From SYFT01 sp964471115 (lineage in GTDB: Bacteria; Acidobacteriota; Vicinamibacteria; Vicinamibacterales; SCN-69-37), in the NCBI GenBank assembly GCA_964471115.1, contig CAYYFE010000005.1, positions 1 to 64,000 of the forward strand: a DNA stretch of 64,000 nucleotides. The letters are read 5' to 3'. Shown here in pieces: positions 1 to 11,449 of this stretch; within the stretch, counting starts at the first letter, position 1; every line of letters begins with the position of its first letter. The notes beneath the pieces are model-generated. The model made no database searches and was not told where the DNA came from. It worked only from the letters and a program-made list of their open reading frames with translations. Made by a program: the position numbers and the translations under genes.

Positions 1-2221
<2,221 letters not shown>

Positions 2222-2225
<4 letters not shown>

Positions 2226-3157
2226 GGTTTCCTGGTTCCGGTGGCGATCAACACGGCAAACGGGTCGCCGGCCTTGCGCGCGCCGGTCCGTACGACCACA
2301 CGTTCGAAGCCGGCAGTGGTGATGAGCGCTTCCAGTTCGGCGGCGGTGAAGCCCAGCCACTGGTCGCCCAGCTTGTCCTGCACCCACGTTTCGTCGTGTT
2401 TGCGCAGGTCGAGTACGAGCAGCCGGCCGCCAGGCCGGACGATGCGCCTGGCTTCGGCCAGCGCGCGAGCGGGATCCTTGGCGTGGTGCAGCGCCTGTGA
2501 CGCGATGGCGATGTCCACACTGCCATCCGCCAGCGGCACCTTCTCCAGTTCGCCGCGTTTCCACACGATGTTCTTCACGCGGCGCCGGGCCGCCATCGCC
2601 CTGGCGCGGCCGAGCACGTCGGCCGACCGGTCGACGGCGTACACCTTCTTCGCCCACAACGCCGCTTCGATGGTGAGGTAGCCTTCGCCGCACCCGAGAT
2701 CGGCCACCTCGACCGACGGCAACAACAACCCCAGCGCACGCGACCACGCAGCCCAGCTGCGGCCTGGCACCAGCTGGCTGCGTTCGTCGCCGGCGCCGTG
2801 TTGCTCGAAGTTCTCGCGCCGCAGGCGCCGCACTTCCTCGAGACGCGAGTCGTCGGCACGGGTGGCCGGTGTGGCGGACTCAAAGACCGACGACAGCCAC
2901 GGCCACACCGTCGCGAAGGCGCCATGGCCGGCCGTGACGTCGGGGTGCAGCCGGTACCAGGTGAAGTGGCCCGACTTCTCCTCGGTCACCAGCTTCGCGT
3001 CGCGCAACAGGCCCAGATGCCGGGATACGCCGGACTGCGCCAGCCCCATCACCGCGGTCAGCTCGGTCACGTTCAGGGGTTCCCGCGACAGGATGCGCAG
3101 GAGCCGCAGCCGGGCCTCGTCGCCCAGCAGCCGCATCAACGCCGACGCGTCTTTCAT
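2222..3157 (-). CDS. ArsR-family regulator fused to a SAM-dependent methyltransferase
   Basis: A 311-residue two-domain protein. Residues about 8-85 form an ArsR winged helix (LLRILSREPLNVTEL, GVSRHLGLLRDAKLV). From about residue 150 a class I methyltransferase follows, with the SAM-binding DLGCGEG motif and DIAIASQALHHAKDP. The gene overlaps metH by 4 bp (ATGA), so the two are translationally coupled. Known family context: ArsR-type regulators of the SahR kind sense S-adenosylhomocysteine and control methionine-cycle genes. I infer a similar role, with the methyltransferase-like domain as the ligand sensor or an active enzyme. A TATACT hexamer ends 6 nt before the ATG, and a 26-bp palindrome overlaps it, consistent with autoregulation. 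Confidence 0.88.
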
Positions 3158-3163
3158 GCGAAC

Positions 3164-3169
3164 AGTATA
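3164..3169 (-). promoter_or_regulatory. -10 hexamer TATACT of the arsR-methyltransferase/metH operon
   Basis: TATACT on the minus strand ends 6 nt before the start codon at 3157. No Shine-Dalgarno sequence fits in that space, so the transcript is probably leaderless. Its upstream two bases are shared with the palindrome at 3168-3193. Confidence 0.6.
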
Positions 3170-3193
3170 TCCATAAATCTATATTTATGGATA
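3168..3193. promoter_or_regulatory. Palindromic operator between the arsR-metH operon and the alanine symporter
   Basis: A perfect palindrome of two 11-bp arms (TATCCATAAAT / ATTTATGGATA) and a 4-bp centre, strikingly AT-rich against the GC-rich surroundings. It overlaps the -10 of the regulator gene and abuts the expected -35 area of the symporter, so one dimeric regulator could control both. The obvious candidate is the adjacent ArsR protein (inference). Confidence 0.8.
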
Positions 3194-3217
3194 CGTATAT
3201 TCCCTCGCCGTGCGGCA

Positions 3218-3223
3218 TACAAT
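3218..3223 (+). promoter_or_regulatory. -10 hexamer TACAAT upstream of the alanine symporter
   Basis: TACAAT lies 25 nt before the ATG at 3249. A 17-bp spacer would place the -35 element at about 3195-3200, directly beside the palindrome. This supports the start at 3249 over a GTG at 3210, which would lie upstream of the transcript. Confidence 0.45.
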
Positions 3224-3248
3224 GCGCGGCCGGAGTCATCGACCACAC

Positions 3249-4592
3249 ATGCAGACACTTGCGGATTTCAACAGCTGGCTGAACGGGTACGTCTGGGGAT
3301 GGCCGATGATCATCCTCCTCATCGGCACGGGACTGCTGCTGACCCTGCTGACCGGATTCGCTCAGGTGCGCTACCTGGGCACCGCCCTCAAGGAGGTGCT
3401 CGGCAAGCTGACCCAGAAGGGCGCCGGCGACGGCTCGGTCAGCCCCTTCCAGGCCGTGGCCACCGCGCTGGCCTCCACCGTCGGCGTCGGCAACATCGCC
3501 GGCGTGGCCACCGCCATCTCCATCGGCGGCCCGGGCGCGCTCTTCTGGCTCTGGGTGTCGGGCCTGCTCGGCATGTGCACGAAGTACGCCGAGATCGTCA
3601 TCGCGCTCCACTATCGCGAGAAAGACACCTCGGGTGTCATGCGCGGCGGCGCGATGTACGTCCTCAAGAACGGCCTCGGCATGCCCTGGCTGGGCTCCCT
3701 CTTTGCGCTGCTGACGTCGCTGGCCGCGTTCGGGATCGGCAACATGGTCCAGGCCAACTCCGTGGCCGGCGCGGTTCAATCCACGCTCTCGATCGATCCC
3801 TCGATCACCGGGCTCGTCCTGGTCGTCATCACGGCCGTGGTCATCCTGGGCGGCATCAAGCGCATCGGCCAGTTCACCGAACTGCTGGTCCCGTTCATGG
3901 CGCTCATCTACCTCGCCGGCGGCCTCACCATTGTCTTCACGCACGCCTCGGCCATCCCGGCGGCGTTCTCGGCCGTGTTTGACGGGGCGTTCAACGGCAC
4001 GGCGGCCACCGGCGGATTTGCCGGAAGCACGATCATGATGGCGATGCGGTACGGCATCGCGCGCGGCCTGTTCTCGAACGAGGCCGGCCTGGGCAGCGCG
4101 CCGATGGTGCATGCCGCCGCCCAGACGGACCACCCGGTCCGCCAGGGTCTCTACGGCATCTTCGAAGTGTTCGTCGACACGCTGCTTATCTGCACGACCA
4201 CGGGTCTGGTGATTCTGGTGACCAACTCGTGGGACCTGGGCATCAGCGGCGCCGCGATGTCCGCGCGCGCCTTCGAGACCGGGCTGCCCGGCACGTGGGG
4301 CTCGCTGGTGGTCACGGTCGGCATTGTCCTGTTCGCCTACTCAACGATCGTGGGCTGGAGCTACTACGGCGAGACCGGCATCGTGTACCTCTTCGGCGCA
4401 CGCGCCGCGATGCCCTACCGCATCGCGTGGCTGGTCTTCATCTATCTCGGCGCGGTCGGTTCGCTGCACCTGGTGTGGGACGTGGCCGACACGCTGAACG
4501 GCCTGATGGCGATTCCCAACCTGATTGCCGTACTGGCGTCGATTCCGCTGCTGCTCCGGCTCCAGCGCGAGTTCTTCAGCCGGCCGCGCTGA
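3249..4592 (+). CDS. Alanine/glycine:cation symporter (AGCS family)
   Basis: An inner-membrane secondary transporter that imports alanine or glycine with sodium. The 447-residue length and a chain of hydrophobic segments fit the family. Diagnostic stretches are QAVATALASTVGVGNIAGVA, GPGALFWLW, MCTKYAEI, FSNEAGLGSAPMVHAAA and SYYGETGIVYLF. Substrate assignment rests on the family only. It is divergent from the ArsR-methyltransferase/metH operon and shares the palindromic operator, suggesting co-regulation with the methionine cycle. Confidence 0.92.
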   Translation: MQTLADFNSWLNGYVWGWPMIILLIGTGLLLTLLTGFAQVRYLGTALKEVLGKLTQKGAGDGSVSPFQAVATALASTVGVGNIAGVATAISIGGPGALFWLWVSGLLGMCTKYAEIVIALHYREKDTSGVMRGGAMYVLKNGLGMPWLGSLFALLTSLAAFGIGNMVQANSVAGAVQSTLSIDPSITGLVLVVITAVVILGGIKRIGQFTELLVPFMALIYLAGGLTIVFTHASAIPAAFSAVFDGAFNGTAATGGFAGSTIMMAMRYGIARGLFSNEAGLGSAPMVHAAAQTDHPVRQGLYGIFEVFVDTLLICTTTGLVILVTNSWDLGISGAAMSARAFETGLPGTWGSLVVTVGIVLFAYSTIVGWSYYGETGIVYLFGARAAMPYRIAWLVFIYLGAVGSLHLVWDVADTLNGLMAIPNLIAVLASIPLLLRLQREFFSRPR

Positions 4593-4598
4593 GGCGCC

Positions 4599-5195
4599 GT
4601 GGCCACGCCGACGATCGTTCTGGCACACGGCGCCGGCGCGGGCCGGTCGAGCGGCTGGATGCGGCACGTCGCAGACGCCTTCGAGTCACGCGGCGTGCCT
4701 GTCGTCACGTTCGATTTTCCGTACATGGCGGAAGGCCGCAAGCTGCCCGACAAGGCGCCGGTACTCGAGGCGCGGTTCGTCGAAGTCTGGGAGGCGGCGG
4801 CGCGCACGGCCACCGGCCCGCTGGTTGCCGCCGGCAAGTCGATGGGCGGCCGCATCGCGTCGATGGTCGCCGCGCGACACGCGTTCGTTCCGGCACCCGC
4901 CGGCCTCGTCTACTTCGGTTATCCGCTGCATCCCCCCGGCAAACCCGCGCAGCGCCGGGACGCCCATCTGCCGGCCATCACCGCGCCGATGCTGTTCGTG
5001 CACGGCACGAAGGATCCGTTTGGTACTCCGGAGGAGATGGGTACGCTGACGGCCGCACTGCCAACCGCCACACTCCGGCTGGTCGAGCGGGGTGACCACT
5101 CCCTGATTCAAAAGCGTGGAACCCCGGTGGCCGACGACGTGATCGAGTCTGTCGTCCACTGGATCACGGCGTTGCCGGGATCTGGCGCGGTTTGA
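4599..5195 (+). CDS. Alpha/beta hydrolase of the Tex30/KANL3 type
   Basis: A 198-residue cytoplasmic alpha/beta hydrolase with a GTG start 6 bp after the symporter stop. It begins with the oxyanion-hole region VLAHGAGAGRSS. The nucleophile elbow GKSMGG holds the catalytic Ser, HGTKDPFG supplies the acid and GDHSLI the histidine. The family is known from human Tex30 and bacterial dienelactone-hydrolase-like proteins; no substrate can be assigned. Close spacing suggests it is read together with the symporter. Confidence 0.8.
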   Translation: MATPTIVLAHGAGAGRSSGWMRHVADAFESRGVPVVTFDFPYMAEGRKLPDKAPVLEARFVEVWEAAARTATGPLVAAGKSMGGRIASMVAARHAFVPAPAGLVYFGYPLHPPGKPAQRRDAHLPAITAPMLFVHGTKDPFGTPEEMGTLTAALPTATLRLVERGDHSLIQKRGTPVADDVIESVVHWITALPGSGAV

Positions 5196-5209
5196 TACTT
5201 TCCTCAGAC

Positions 5210-6196
5210 GTGAAGGTGCCCCGCCTCCCGGCCGTGCTGGCCGGCCTCGTGCTGGCTGCCGCCTGTGGCGACGGGCCGACGCCCCCACCACCGCCACCAG
5301 CCGCGCCCACGGTCTCCTGTCCCGCGTCGATCACGCTCGAGTCGCAGGACAACGTGCCGATCCCCGTGGGGTTCGTGGCGCCGACGACATCCGGGGGACA
5401 AGCGCCGGTGACGGTGACCTGCTCGGCGCAATCGGGGGCGACATTTCCGCTGGGCAACACCCTGGTGAGCTGCACGGCGACCGACGCGCTGCAACGCACC
5501 GCCACGTGCAACTTCAACGTGGCCGTGACGGCGTCGCCGCGGATCTCGAAGACGCAGTTCCTGGCGTTCGGCGACAGCATCACGTTCGGACGCTGCAACG
5601 TGAGCCCCCAGGTCTGCGATCCCTACACCGTGCGATTGCGACAGTTGCTGGAAGCCCGTTACACGAGGCAGACGTTCACAATCACGACCCGCGGGGTGCC
5701 GGGGGAAACCGCATCGGATGACATTACAGAGACCAGCGCTCCGTCCAACGGGCAGGACCGTATCGGACCGGAACTGGACCAGTACCGGCCCGAAGTCGTG
5801 CTGCTCATGGAGGGCACGAACGACCTGTTCCATCGCCGGGCCGATGCCTTTCCGCTGGCGCTTGACGCCCTCGGCCGGATGATTGACGCGGCTCGGTCTC
5901 GCGGTGTGGTTCCGATGATCGCGACGATTCCGCCTCAACGACTGGGCGGTCACCGTGATGCCGTGGCCCGACTGATTCCGGAGTTCAACGCACAACTGCG
6001 CGTCATGGCCACCGCACGCGGCGCCACAGTCGTGGACGTCTATGCCGCCATGGCGGCCGACATCGCCGCGTACATCGGGCCCGACGATCTGCATCCGACC
6101 GAGGCGGGCCTGCGGATGATCGGAGAGACCTTCTACGCCGCGATTCGCGCGGCCCTCGACGTCACGCCCGCGACCGGCGCGGGCGCTGGACGCTGA
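5210..6196 (+). CDS. SGNH/GDSL hydrolase with an N-terminal HYR-like domain, putative lipoprotein
   Basis: I place the start at the GTG at 5210, giving a short leader that ends at a Cys after AAA, a weak lipobox; a TTG at 5192 is an alternative. Residues about 35-110 resemble an immunoglobulin-like HYR domain (TVSCPASITLES, LVSCTATDA), usually an adhesion or carbohydrate-contact module. The SGNH esterase follows: block I FGDSITFG with the Ser, block II Gly in RGVPGE, block III EGTND, block V DDLHPT with the Asp and His. The protein probably acts on acylated carbohydrate or lipid at the cell surface or in the periplasm. Substrate unknown. Confidence 0.82.
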   Translation: MKVPRLPAVLAGLVLAAACGDGPTPPPPPPAAPTVSCPASITLESQDNVPIPVGFVAPTTSGGQAPVTVTCSAQSGATFPLGNTLVSCTATDALQRTATCNFNVAVTASPRISKTQFLAFGDSITFGRCNVSPQVCDPYTVRLRQLLEARYTRQTFTITTRGVPGETASDDITETSAPSNGQDRIGPELDQYRPEVVLLMEGTNDLFHRRADAFPLALDALGRMIDAARSRGVVPMIATIPPQRLGGHRDAVARLIPEFNAQLRVMATARGATVVDVYAAMAADIAAYIGPDDLHPTEAGLRMIGETFYAAIRAALDVTPATGAGAGR

Positions 6197-6205
6197 GCGC
6201 GACGG

Positions 6206-7396
6206 CTAATACAACGGCCGCCACGAGTAGAACAACGCCGCGGCGTACAACTGCAGGGCCAGCCCGACCACTGCCACCACCCACCATCGCCGGGTCGTCG
6301 CCAGCGCCGCCGCCAGCGCCAGATAGATTGGGAACACGGGCACCGTCATGCGGCCCAGCGGCACCACGTCCACCACGAGCGGCACCAGCAGCGACACCCC
6401 ACCGAAGATCGCGTACGCCGGATTCAGGCGCCGGCTGCGCCAGACCAGTGGTCCCGCGACGAGCAGCGCCAGCAGGTGCGCGGACTCGTACGGAAAACGC
6501 CGGACATACGCCAGCGGCGATCCCGCCTCCACCATATGCGCCCATCGTCTTGATGGCTCCCACGTCTCCTGCGCGGAGATCCAGGCCAGAGGCTCGCCGA
6601 ACGTGATCCACAGGTAGCCGGAGTAGATCGCACAGCCGATCGCTGGTCCAAGAGCGGCGACCAGTCCGAGGCGGGCGCGCCGCAAAGGCGCGGATCCCTG
6701 CCACCACATCCACAACAGCGGCAGCGTCAGCAGCACACCGGTGTGCCGCGTCAGGCCGACACCCACGCCAGCCACGAGCGCCAGCCACGGTCGGCCGGTA
6801 CGCCAGGCCAGGAACGCGGTCACCAACCCCAGCAGGTACAGACTCTCCGAGTAGGCGGCGCCCAGCACATACGCGAAGGGCCAGGTCGCGGCGAACACGG
6901 GCGCCATGAATGCCGCGCCGGGCGGAAGATCGAGTTTCGCAAGCTCGAACAGCAGCACCAGGGCCAGGACCCCCGCCAGCAGCGAGACAATCGCGCCGAC
7001 GTTCTCCATCCGCGTCTGCGGGTCGCCGCCAAGCACACCGGGTGTCTTCGTGGCGGCCGAATACCAGTAGACCGGCGTCGCCGCCACACCGACCACCAGC
7101 GGATAGCCGGGGAAGAAGGCGACGCGATCGGGCGGCTCCATGCGACCTCGATCCTGATACCCGTCAAGGACGATGACGCTGTACCAATGGGCATCCCATC
7201 GGGAATTCAGGTACTGCAGCGCGTCCGCCCGCGCTTCGGTGAGGTGACGCGCCAGCCCTTCGTCGGCCGGCAAGGGCATGAACAGGGTGGCCCAGAGGCC
7301 TGCCGCCAGCACCGCCGCTCTGATCGCGACGGCGGCGGCGATGACCTGGAGCCGGCTAGGCGCGATCATGGCGCGAGATCCAGGCGCCGACAGCAC
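6206..7396 (-). CDS. Integral membrane mannosyltransferase, PIG-V/GT39-like
   Basis: About 396 residues with some ten hydrophobic segments. The first periplasmic loop carries RWDAHWY and FFPGYPLVVG, features of polyprenyl-phosphate-sugar-dependent mannosyltransferases of the PIG-V family. These enzymes transfer mannose from a lipid carrier on the outer face of the membrane; the acceptor here is unknown. The chosen GTG at 7396 has GGAG 7 nt upstream; an ATG at 7369 is an alternative. Both overlap the end of the esterase gene before it, so the two genes form an operon. Confidence 0.75.
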   Translation of the reverse strand: MLSAPGSRAMIAPSRLQVIAAAVAIRAAVLAAGLWATLFMPLPADEGLARHLTEARADALQYLNSRWDAHWYSVIVLDGYQDRGRMEPPDRVAFFPGYPLVVGVAATPVYWYSAATKTPGVLGGDPQTRMENVGAIVSLLAGVLALVLLFELAKLDLPPGAAFMAPVFAATWPFAYVLGAAYSESLYLLGLVTAFLAWRTGRPWLALVAGVGVGLTRHTGVLLTLPLLWMWWQGSAPLRRARLGLVAALGPAIGCAIYSGYLWITFGEPLAWISAQETWEPSRRWAHMVEAGSPLAYVRRFPYESAHLLALLVAGPLVWRSRRLNPAYAIFGGVSLLVPLVVDVVPLGRMTVPVFPIYLALAAALATTRRWWVVAVVGLALQLYAAALFYSWRPLY

Positions 7397-7994
7397 GCCG
7401 GAACTCCGCGGTCCACTCGTGACCGCCGGCGAACCGAATCAGCTCGTGCGTCACCTGGTGGTCGCGCAGGAAGCGCAGATCCGCCTCGAGCTTCTCGCCG
7501 GCGTACCACTCTTCGCGATCGCCCACACCCACCAGCACGCGCGGCCATCGCACCGACGAGTCCGTCTTCAATTCCGGCGGGATGTCGCCCGCGAGCGCGA
7601 CGATACCGGCCACCGGGCGCCGGCTGCGCGCGGCCGCGCGGTACGCCATCGCCGCGCCCTGCGAGAACCCGGCCAGAAACAGCGGCGCGTCCGTCGCCAC
7701 GGTGTCGATGACGTCACACGCGTACCTCGCGTTGTCATCGATGGCCAGTTCGCGGTCCTGCCGCGTCATCCAGCTGGCGACGACACGCGCGTCGCCACGC
7801 GTGTAGAAGGGATGAAGCGCCTGGATGGACACCCGCGTCCAGGACTCGGCGCCGGGAATCAGGCGAAGCTGCTCCAACATGTCCTCGGCGGCCTGTCCGT
7901 AGCCATGAAAGCCAACGAGGAGGCCAGCCGGCTGGCTGGCCTCCTCGATGAGCACTCGACCATGAACGGTCGCCGCAGGATTGATCACCCTCAT
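7356..7994 (-). CDS. Alpha/beta hydrolase, phospholipase/carboxylesterase type
   Basis: A 212-residue esterase fold without a signal peptide. The oxyanion region is LLVGFHGYGQAAEDM, the nucleophile elbow GFSQGAAMA, the acid probably Asp in VGVGDREEW, and the histidine in FAGGHEW. The length matches the carboxylesterase/phospholipase family (PF02230). It overlaps the mannosyltransferase gene downstream. The intergenic strip 7995-8019 shows only a short direct repeat (CCTGTGGA twice). Confidence 0.82.
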   Translation of the reverse strand: MRVINPAATVHGRVLIEEASQPAGLLVGFHGYGQAAEDMLEQLRLIPGAESWTRVSIQALHPFYTRGDARVVASWMTRQDRELAIDDNARYACDVIDTVATDAPLFLAGFSQGAAMAYRAAARSRRPVAGIVALAGDIPPELKTDSSVRWPRVLVGVGDREEWYAGEKLEADLRFLRDHQVTHELIRFAGGHEWTAEFRRAVGAWISRHDRA

Positions 7995-8019
7995 GCAGGC
8001 CCCTGTGGACCCTGTGGAC

Positions 8020-11000
8020 CTACCTGATCGCGCCAGGCACCGTGAGCGTCACGCCCGACTTGGCGAGCGCCTGACTGAGCGCGGTCGCGCGACCGAGGAA
8101 CGTGTTCACCTCGGCCACCGCGCGCGGCAGCGCGATCCGCACGTCCGCGTACTGCGCCATCAGGGCGTCGCTGGGCATGTCGTAGAACGACATGATCCGG
8201 CCCTTGACCTGTCCCGCGCGACCGAGGACGTTGGGAGACTCCCCGCCCCCGCCGCCGCCGAATCCGCCGCGTCCGCCGCCGGCCGCCGCCGTCGGCGGCA
8301 CGCCGAACTTCACGCGCACGGCATCGAGTTCCTTCTGCACGGCGGCAAACTGGGTCTTCACCGCGTCAGGCACGTTCGCCATCCCTGGCAGCTTCGCGCC
8401 CAGGTCGGTCATCTGCGTGTGCATCGGCATCAACGCGTTGGCCGCGGCCGTGCCGCGCACCTGCAGCTGGTGCAGGTCCATCACGATGTCGTAGTACCGC
8501 TGGCGCTGCTGCGCGCTCAGGGTGTTGGCCGGATCCAGCGTGATCGACATCGTCTTCGTGCCGACGCTCTGGCCGTCAACGAGGAGCGACACGTTGTACG
8601 AGCCGGGCATCACCCACGGACCCTGGTTGCCGCCGCCGCCACCGAACCCACCGCCGCCACCACCGCAGGGATTGCGCGGATCCGACCCGGACGGCGGCAG
8701 GGGCTGCGGCACACCGGGGACCGCTGCGCCTCCGCGACCGCCGCCGCCACGCTGGCCGCCGCCCGCGCGCCCGCCGGGTGCGCCGCCGCCGGCGCCTTCA
8801 ATGGCCGGCACCGGATCCACACGCATGTCCCAGCACACCGTCTGGATGCCGGCCACGTTGCGGTTGGCCGGAATCTCGAGGTTGCGCACGTGCGCGCCTG
8901 ACGGTGTGGTGATCCGCAGGGCCAGCGACTTGACCGGCTGTTTGAGGTGGAACTGAATGATCGCGTCGGCCGGCGGGTTCTCGCCGATGAACGTGTCGTG
9001 GCCCCAGAACTCGTCGTTCTGGTTGTCCATCATGCGCCACTGCAGCGCCGGTCCAATCGAGAACAACGTCGCGGGCGACGAGGCGGCCTGTGCGGCGGCG
9101 TATTCCTGAATCGGCTCGAGGTGGTCGAGGATCCAGATCGACCGGCCGTGTGTACCCAGGATCAGCGCGTTGTCGCGCGGATGAATCACCATCTCGTCGA
9201 TGCGCACGGTCGGCAGGTTCGCGCGCAGCCGGCGCCAGCTCTTCGCGCGATCGAGCGAAATGAACAACCCGGTCTCCGTGCCGGCGTACAACACGTCCGC
9301 GTTCTTCGTGTCCTCCAGCAGCGTCCGCACCACCTGGCCCTCCAGGCCGGTCGTCGCCGCGCGGAACGTCGCGCCGAAGTCGTTGCTGACCCACAGGTAC
9401 GGCTGATAGTCGTTCAGCCGGTGCGCATCAACCGACACGTACACCGTGCCGGCATCAAACCGGGACGGGACCACCTCGGACACCCACGCGCCGGCCGGGA
9501 AGCCCGGCAGGTTCTTCGTGATGTTCGTCCAGGTCTTGCCGGCATCGCGCGACATGCTGACCACGCCATCGTCGGTCCCGGTGTAGTACACACCGGGCTG
9601 ATTCGGTGACTCGGCCAGCGAGACGATCGTCGGCCAGAACGAGATGCCGTCGTTGGTGGCGATGCGGATTTCGTTGCCGCGTTTGCCCATCACCGCAATC
9701 TCGCTGCGGTCGGCATTCGTCGTCAGGTCCGGGCTGATGACATCCCACGAATCGCCGCGGTCGTTGGACCGGAACACCTTGTTGGCGGCCACGATGAGCG
9801 CGCTGGGGTCGTGCGGCGAGAAGATCATCGGCGTGTCCCAGTTCCAGCGGTAGGGCAGCGCGCCCTCCTCCGGCCGCGGCCGCACCGTCTCGAAGCTCGG
9901 CCGGATGTTGGTGGCCTCGCCGGTCAGCGCGTTCTTGCGCTGGATGTTGCCGTTCTGCGACTCCGAGTACACGTAACGCGAGTCGCGCGGGTCGACCAGC
10001 ACGACGAAGCCGTCGCCGCCCTGCACTTGGTACCAGTCGCTGTTGAGGATGCCGCGCGTGAACCGCGTCGCGCTGGGGCCGCACCAGTTGTAGTTGTCCT
10101 GCAGGCCGCCGCACACGCGGTACGGAATCGAGTTGTCGACGCTCACGTGGTAATACAGCGCCAGCGGCAGATTGTTGTGCTGCCGCCACGTGCGGCTCAT
10201 GTCGTACGACACGGCCACGCCGCCGTCGCCGCCGATCAGGATGTGGCTCGGATTGTCCGGATTCACCCAGATCGCATGGATGTCGTCGTGAATGGCAAAC
10301 GCCGCATCGGTTTCCACCGTGCGCCCGCCATCGATCGTCATCTGCAGGCCGACGCCGCCGTAGTACACGCGGTCGGGGTTGTCCGGATCGATCGCCAGCT
10401 GGCTGAAGTACATCGGCCGCGGGTTGGTGTTGCTCACCTGCCGGAACGACGCGCCGCCATCGTCCGACCGCCAGAGGCCGGTGCCGCCGCTCAGGCCGGC
10501 CTGCGGCGCACCGCCGCGGCCGCCGCCGCCCCCGCCGGCGCCCGTCGGCGCCTCGACCAGTACATAGATGATGTTGGCGCTGCGGCGGTACACGTCCACC
10601 GCCATGCGGCCCAGGTCCCCCTCGGGCAGGCCGTTGGTGACTTTCGTCCAGGTCTCACCGCCGTCGGTGGACTTGAAGAGGCCGCTGCCGGGGCCGCCGC
10701 CGTTGAAGCAGCACTGCGTCCGGCGGCGCTGATACATCGTGGCCCACATCAGGTTCGGATCGGCGGCCGCCATCGCCAGGTCGTCGGCGCCGGTGTCCTC
10801 GTCGCCCTTGAGCACCAGCTTCCACGACTTGCCGCCGTCGGTCGTCTTGTAGACGCCGCGGTCGCCGCCGGGGCCGAACACCGCGCCCACCGCCGCGACG
10901 TACACGATGTCGTGATTGGTGGGATGAATCAGGATGCGGTTGATGTGGTAGCTCTTGTCGAGCCCCATGTGCGTCCACGTCCGGCCGCCGTCGGTCGACT

Positions 11001-11391
11001 TGTAGACGCCGTTCCCCCACGACACGCTCTGGCGGTTGGCCGACTCGCCGGTGCCCACCCAGACCAGGTCGGGATTGGTCTGCGACACGGTCACATCACC
11101 AATCGACAGGTGGCCCTGGTCCTGGAACAGCGCCTCGTAGGTGGTGCCGTTGTTGACCGTCTTCCACACGCCGCCGTGCGCGGTGCCGACGTAGTAGATC
11201 GCGGGGTTCCGCTCGTAGACGGCGAGGTCGGCAATACGACCGGACATCGTGGCCGGGCCGATGGACCGGAAGTGCAGCGCATCCAGGGGGTCGGACGCCG
11301 GACGCGCCTGCTGACCGCGCACGACCGAACCCGCGAACGCCACACCACACACCAGCGCCGACAGGGCAACTACACGCAAGAGCCTCACCAT
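8020..11391 (-). CDS. Exported VPS10/BNR-repeat propeller protein (sortilin-like)
   Basis: 1123 residues with a Sec-type leader (MVRLLRVVALSALVCGVAF). The N-terminal two thirds contain about eight Asp-box hairpins: STDGGRTW, TTDGGKSW, STDGGETW, SDDGGASF, SNDRGDSW, SRDAGKTW, SNDFGATF and SLDRAKSW. These mark beta-propellers of the VPS10/sialidase/xyloglucanase superfamily. The last 350 residues have a beta-sandwich-like part and two Gly-rich stretches. Such proteins are often labelled glycosyl hydrolases but the substrate is unproven; it may be a propeller-fold binding protein. The start is fixed by GGAGG four nt before the ATG and by the leader; the frame is open 45 codons further upstream. 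Confidence 0.88.
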   Translation of the reverse strand: MVRLLRVVALSALVCGVAFAGSVVRGQQARPASDPLDALHFRSIGPATMSGRIADLAVYERNPAIYYVGTAHGGVWKTVNNGTTYEALFQDQGHLSIGDVTVSQTNPDLVWVGTGESANRQSVSWGNGVYKSTDGGRTWTHMGLDKSYHINRILIHPTNHDIVYVAAVGAVFGPGGDRGVYKTTDGGKSWKLVLKGDEDTGADDLAMAAADPNLMWATMYQRRRTQCCFNGGGPGSGLFKSTDGGETWTKVTNGLPEGDLGRMAVDVYRRSANIIYVLVEAPTGAGGGGGGRGGAPQAGLSGGTGLWRSDDGGASFRQVSNTNPRPMYFSQLAIDPDNPDRVYYGGVGLQMTIDGGRTVETDAAFAIHDDIHAIWVNPDNPSHILIGGDGGVAVSYDMSRTWRQHNNLPLALYYHVSVDNSIPYRVCGGLQDNYNWCGPSATRFTRGILNSDWYQVQGGDGFVVLVDPRDSRYVYSESQNGNIQRKNALTGEATNIRPSFETVRPRPEEGALPYRWNWDTPMIFSPHDPSALIVAANKVFRSNDRGDSWDVISPDLTTNADRSEIAVMGKRGNEIRIATNDGISFWPTIVSLAESPNQPGVYYTGTDDGVVSMSRDAGKTWTNITKNLPGFPAGAWVSEVVPSRFDAGTVYVSVDAHRLNDYQPYLWVSNDFGATFRAATTGLEGQVVRTLLEDTKNADVLYAGTETGLFISLDRAKSWRRLRANLPTVRIDEMVIHPRDNALILGTHGRSIWILDHLEPIQEYAAAQAASSPATLFSIGPALQWRMMDNQNDEFWGHDTFIGENPPADAIIQFHLKQPVKSLALRITTPSGAHVRNLEIPANRNVAGIQTVCWDMRVDPVPAIEGAGGGAPGGRAGGGQRGGGGRGGAAVPGVPQPLPPSGSDPRNPCGGGGGGFGGGGGNQGPWVMPGSYNVSLLVDGQSVGTKTMSITLDPANTLSAQQRQRYYDIVMDLHQLQVRGTAAANALMPMHTQMTDLGAKLPGMANVPDAVKTQFAAVQKELDAVRVKFGVPPTAAAGGGRGGFGGGGGGESPNVLGRAGQVKGRIMSFYDMPSDALMAQYADVRIALPRAVAEVNTFLGRATALSQALAKSGVTLTVPGAIR

Positions 11392-11421
11392 GGAACCTCC
11401 AGAAGATGGACGGGCGTGCGG

Positions 11422-11427
11422 ATTATA
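11422..11427 (-). promoter_or_regulatory. -10 hexamer TATAAT of the BNR protein gene
   Basis: A perfect TATAAT lies 30 nt before the start at 11391 on the minus strand, leaving room for a leader with a GGAGG ribosome site (11396-11400). This gene therefore uses the leadered, Shine-Dalgarno mode, in contrast to its divergent neighbour. Confidence 0.6.
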
Positions 11428-11437
11428 GCCCGGCGGA

Positions 11438-11443
11438 TATGAT
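11438..11443 (+). promoter_or_regulatory. -10 hexamer TATGAT of pepF, leaderless arrangement
   Basis: TATGAT ends 6 nt before the pepF ATG at 11450, so transcription should begin at or within a base or two of the start codon. No Shine-Dalgarno sequence is present. Confidence 0.5.
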
Positions 11444-11449
11444 CGCTTC

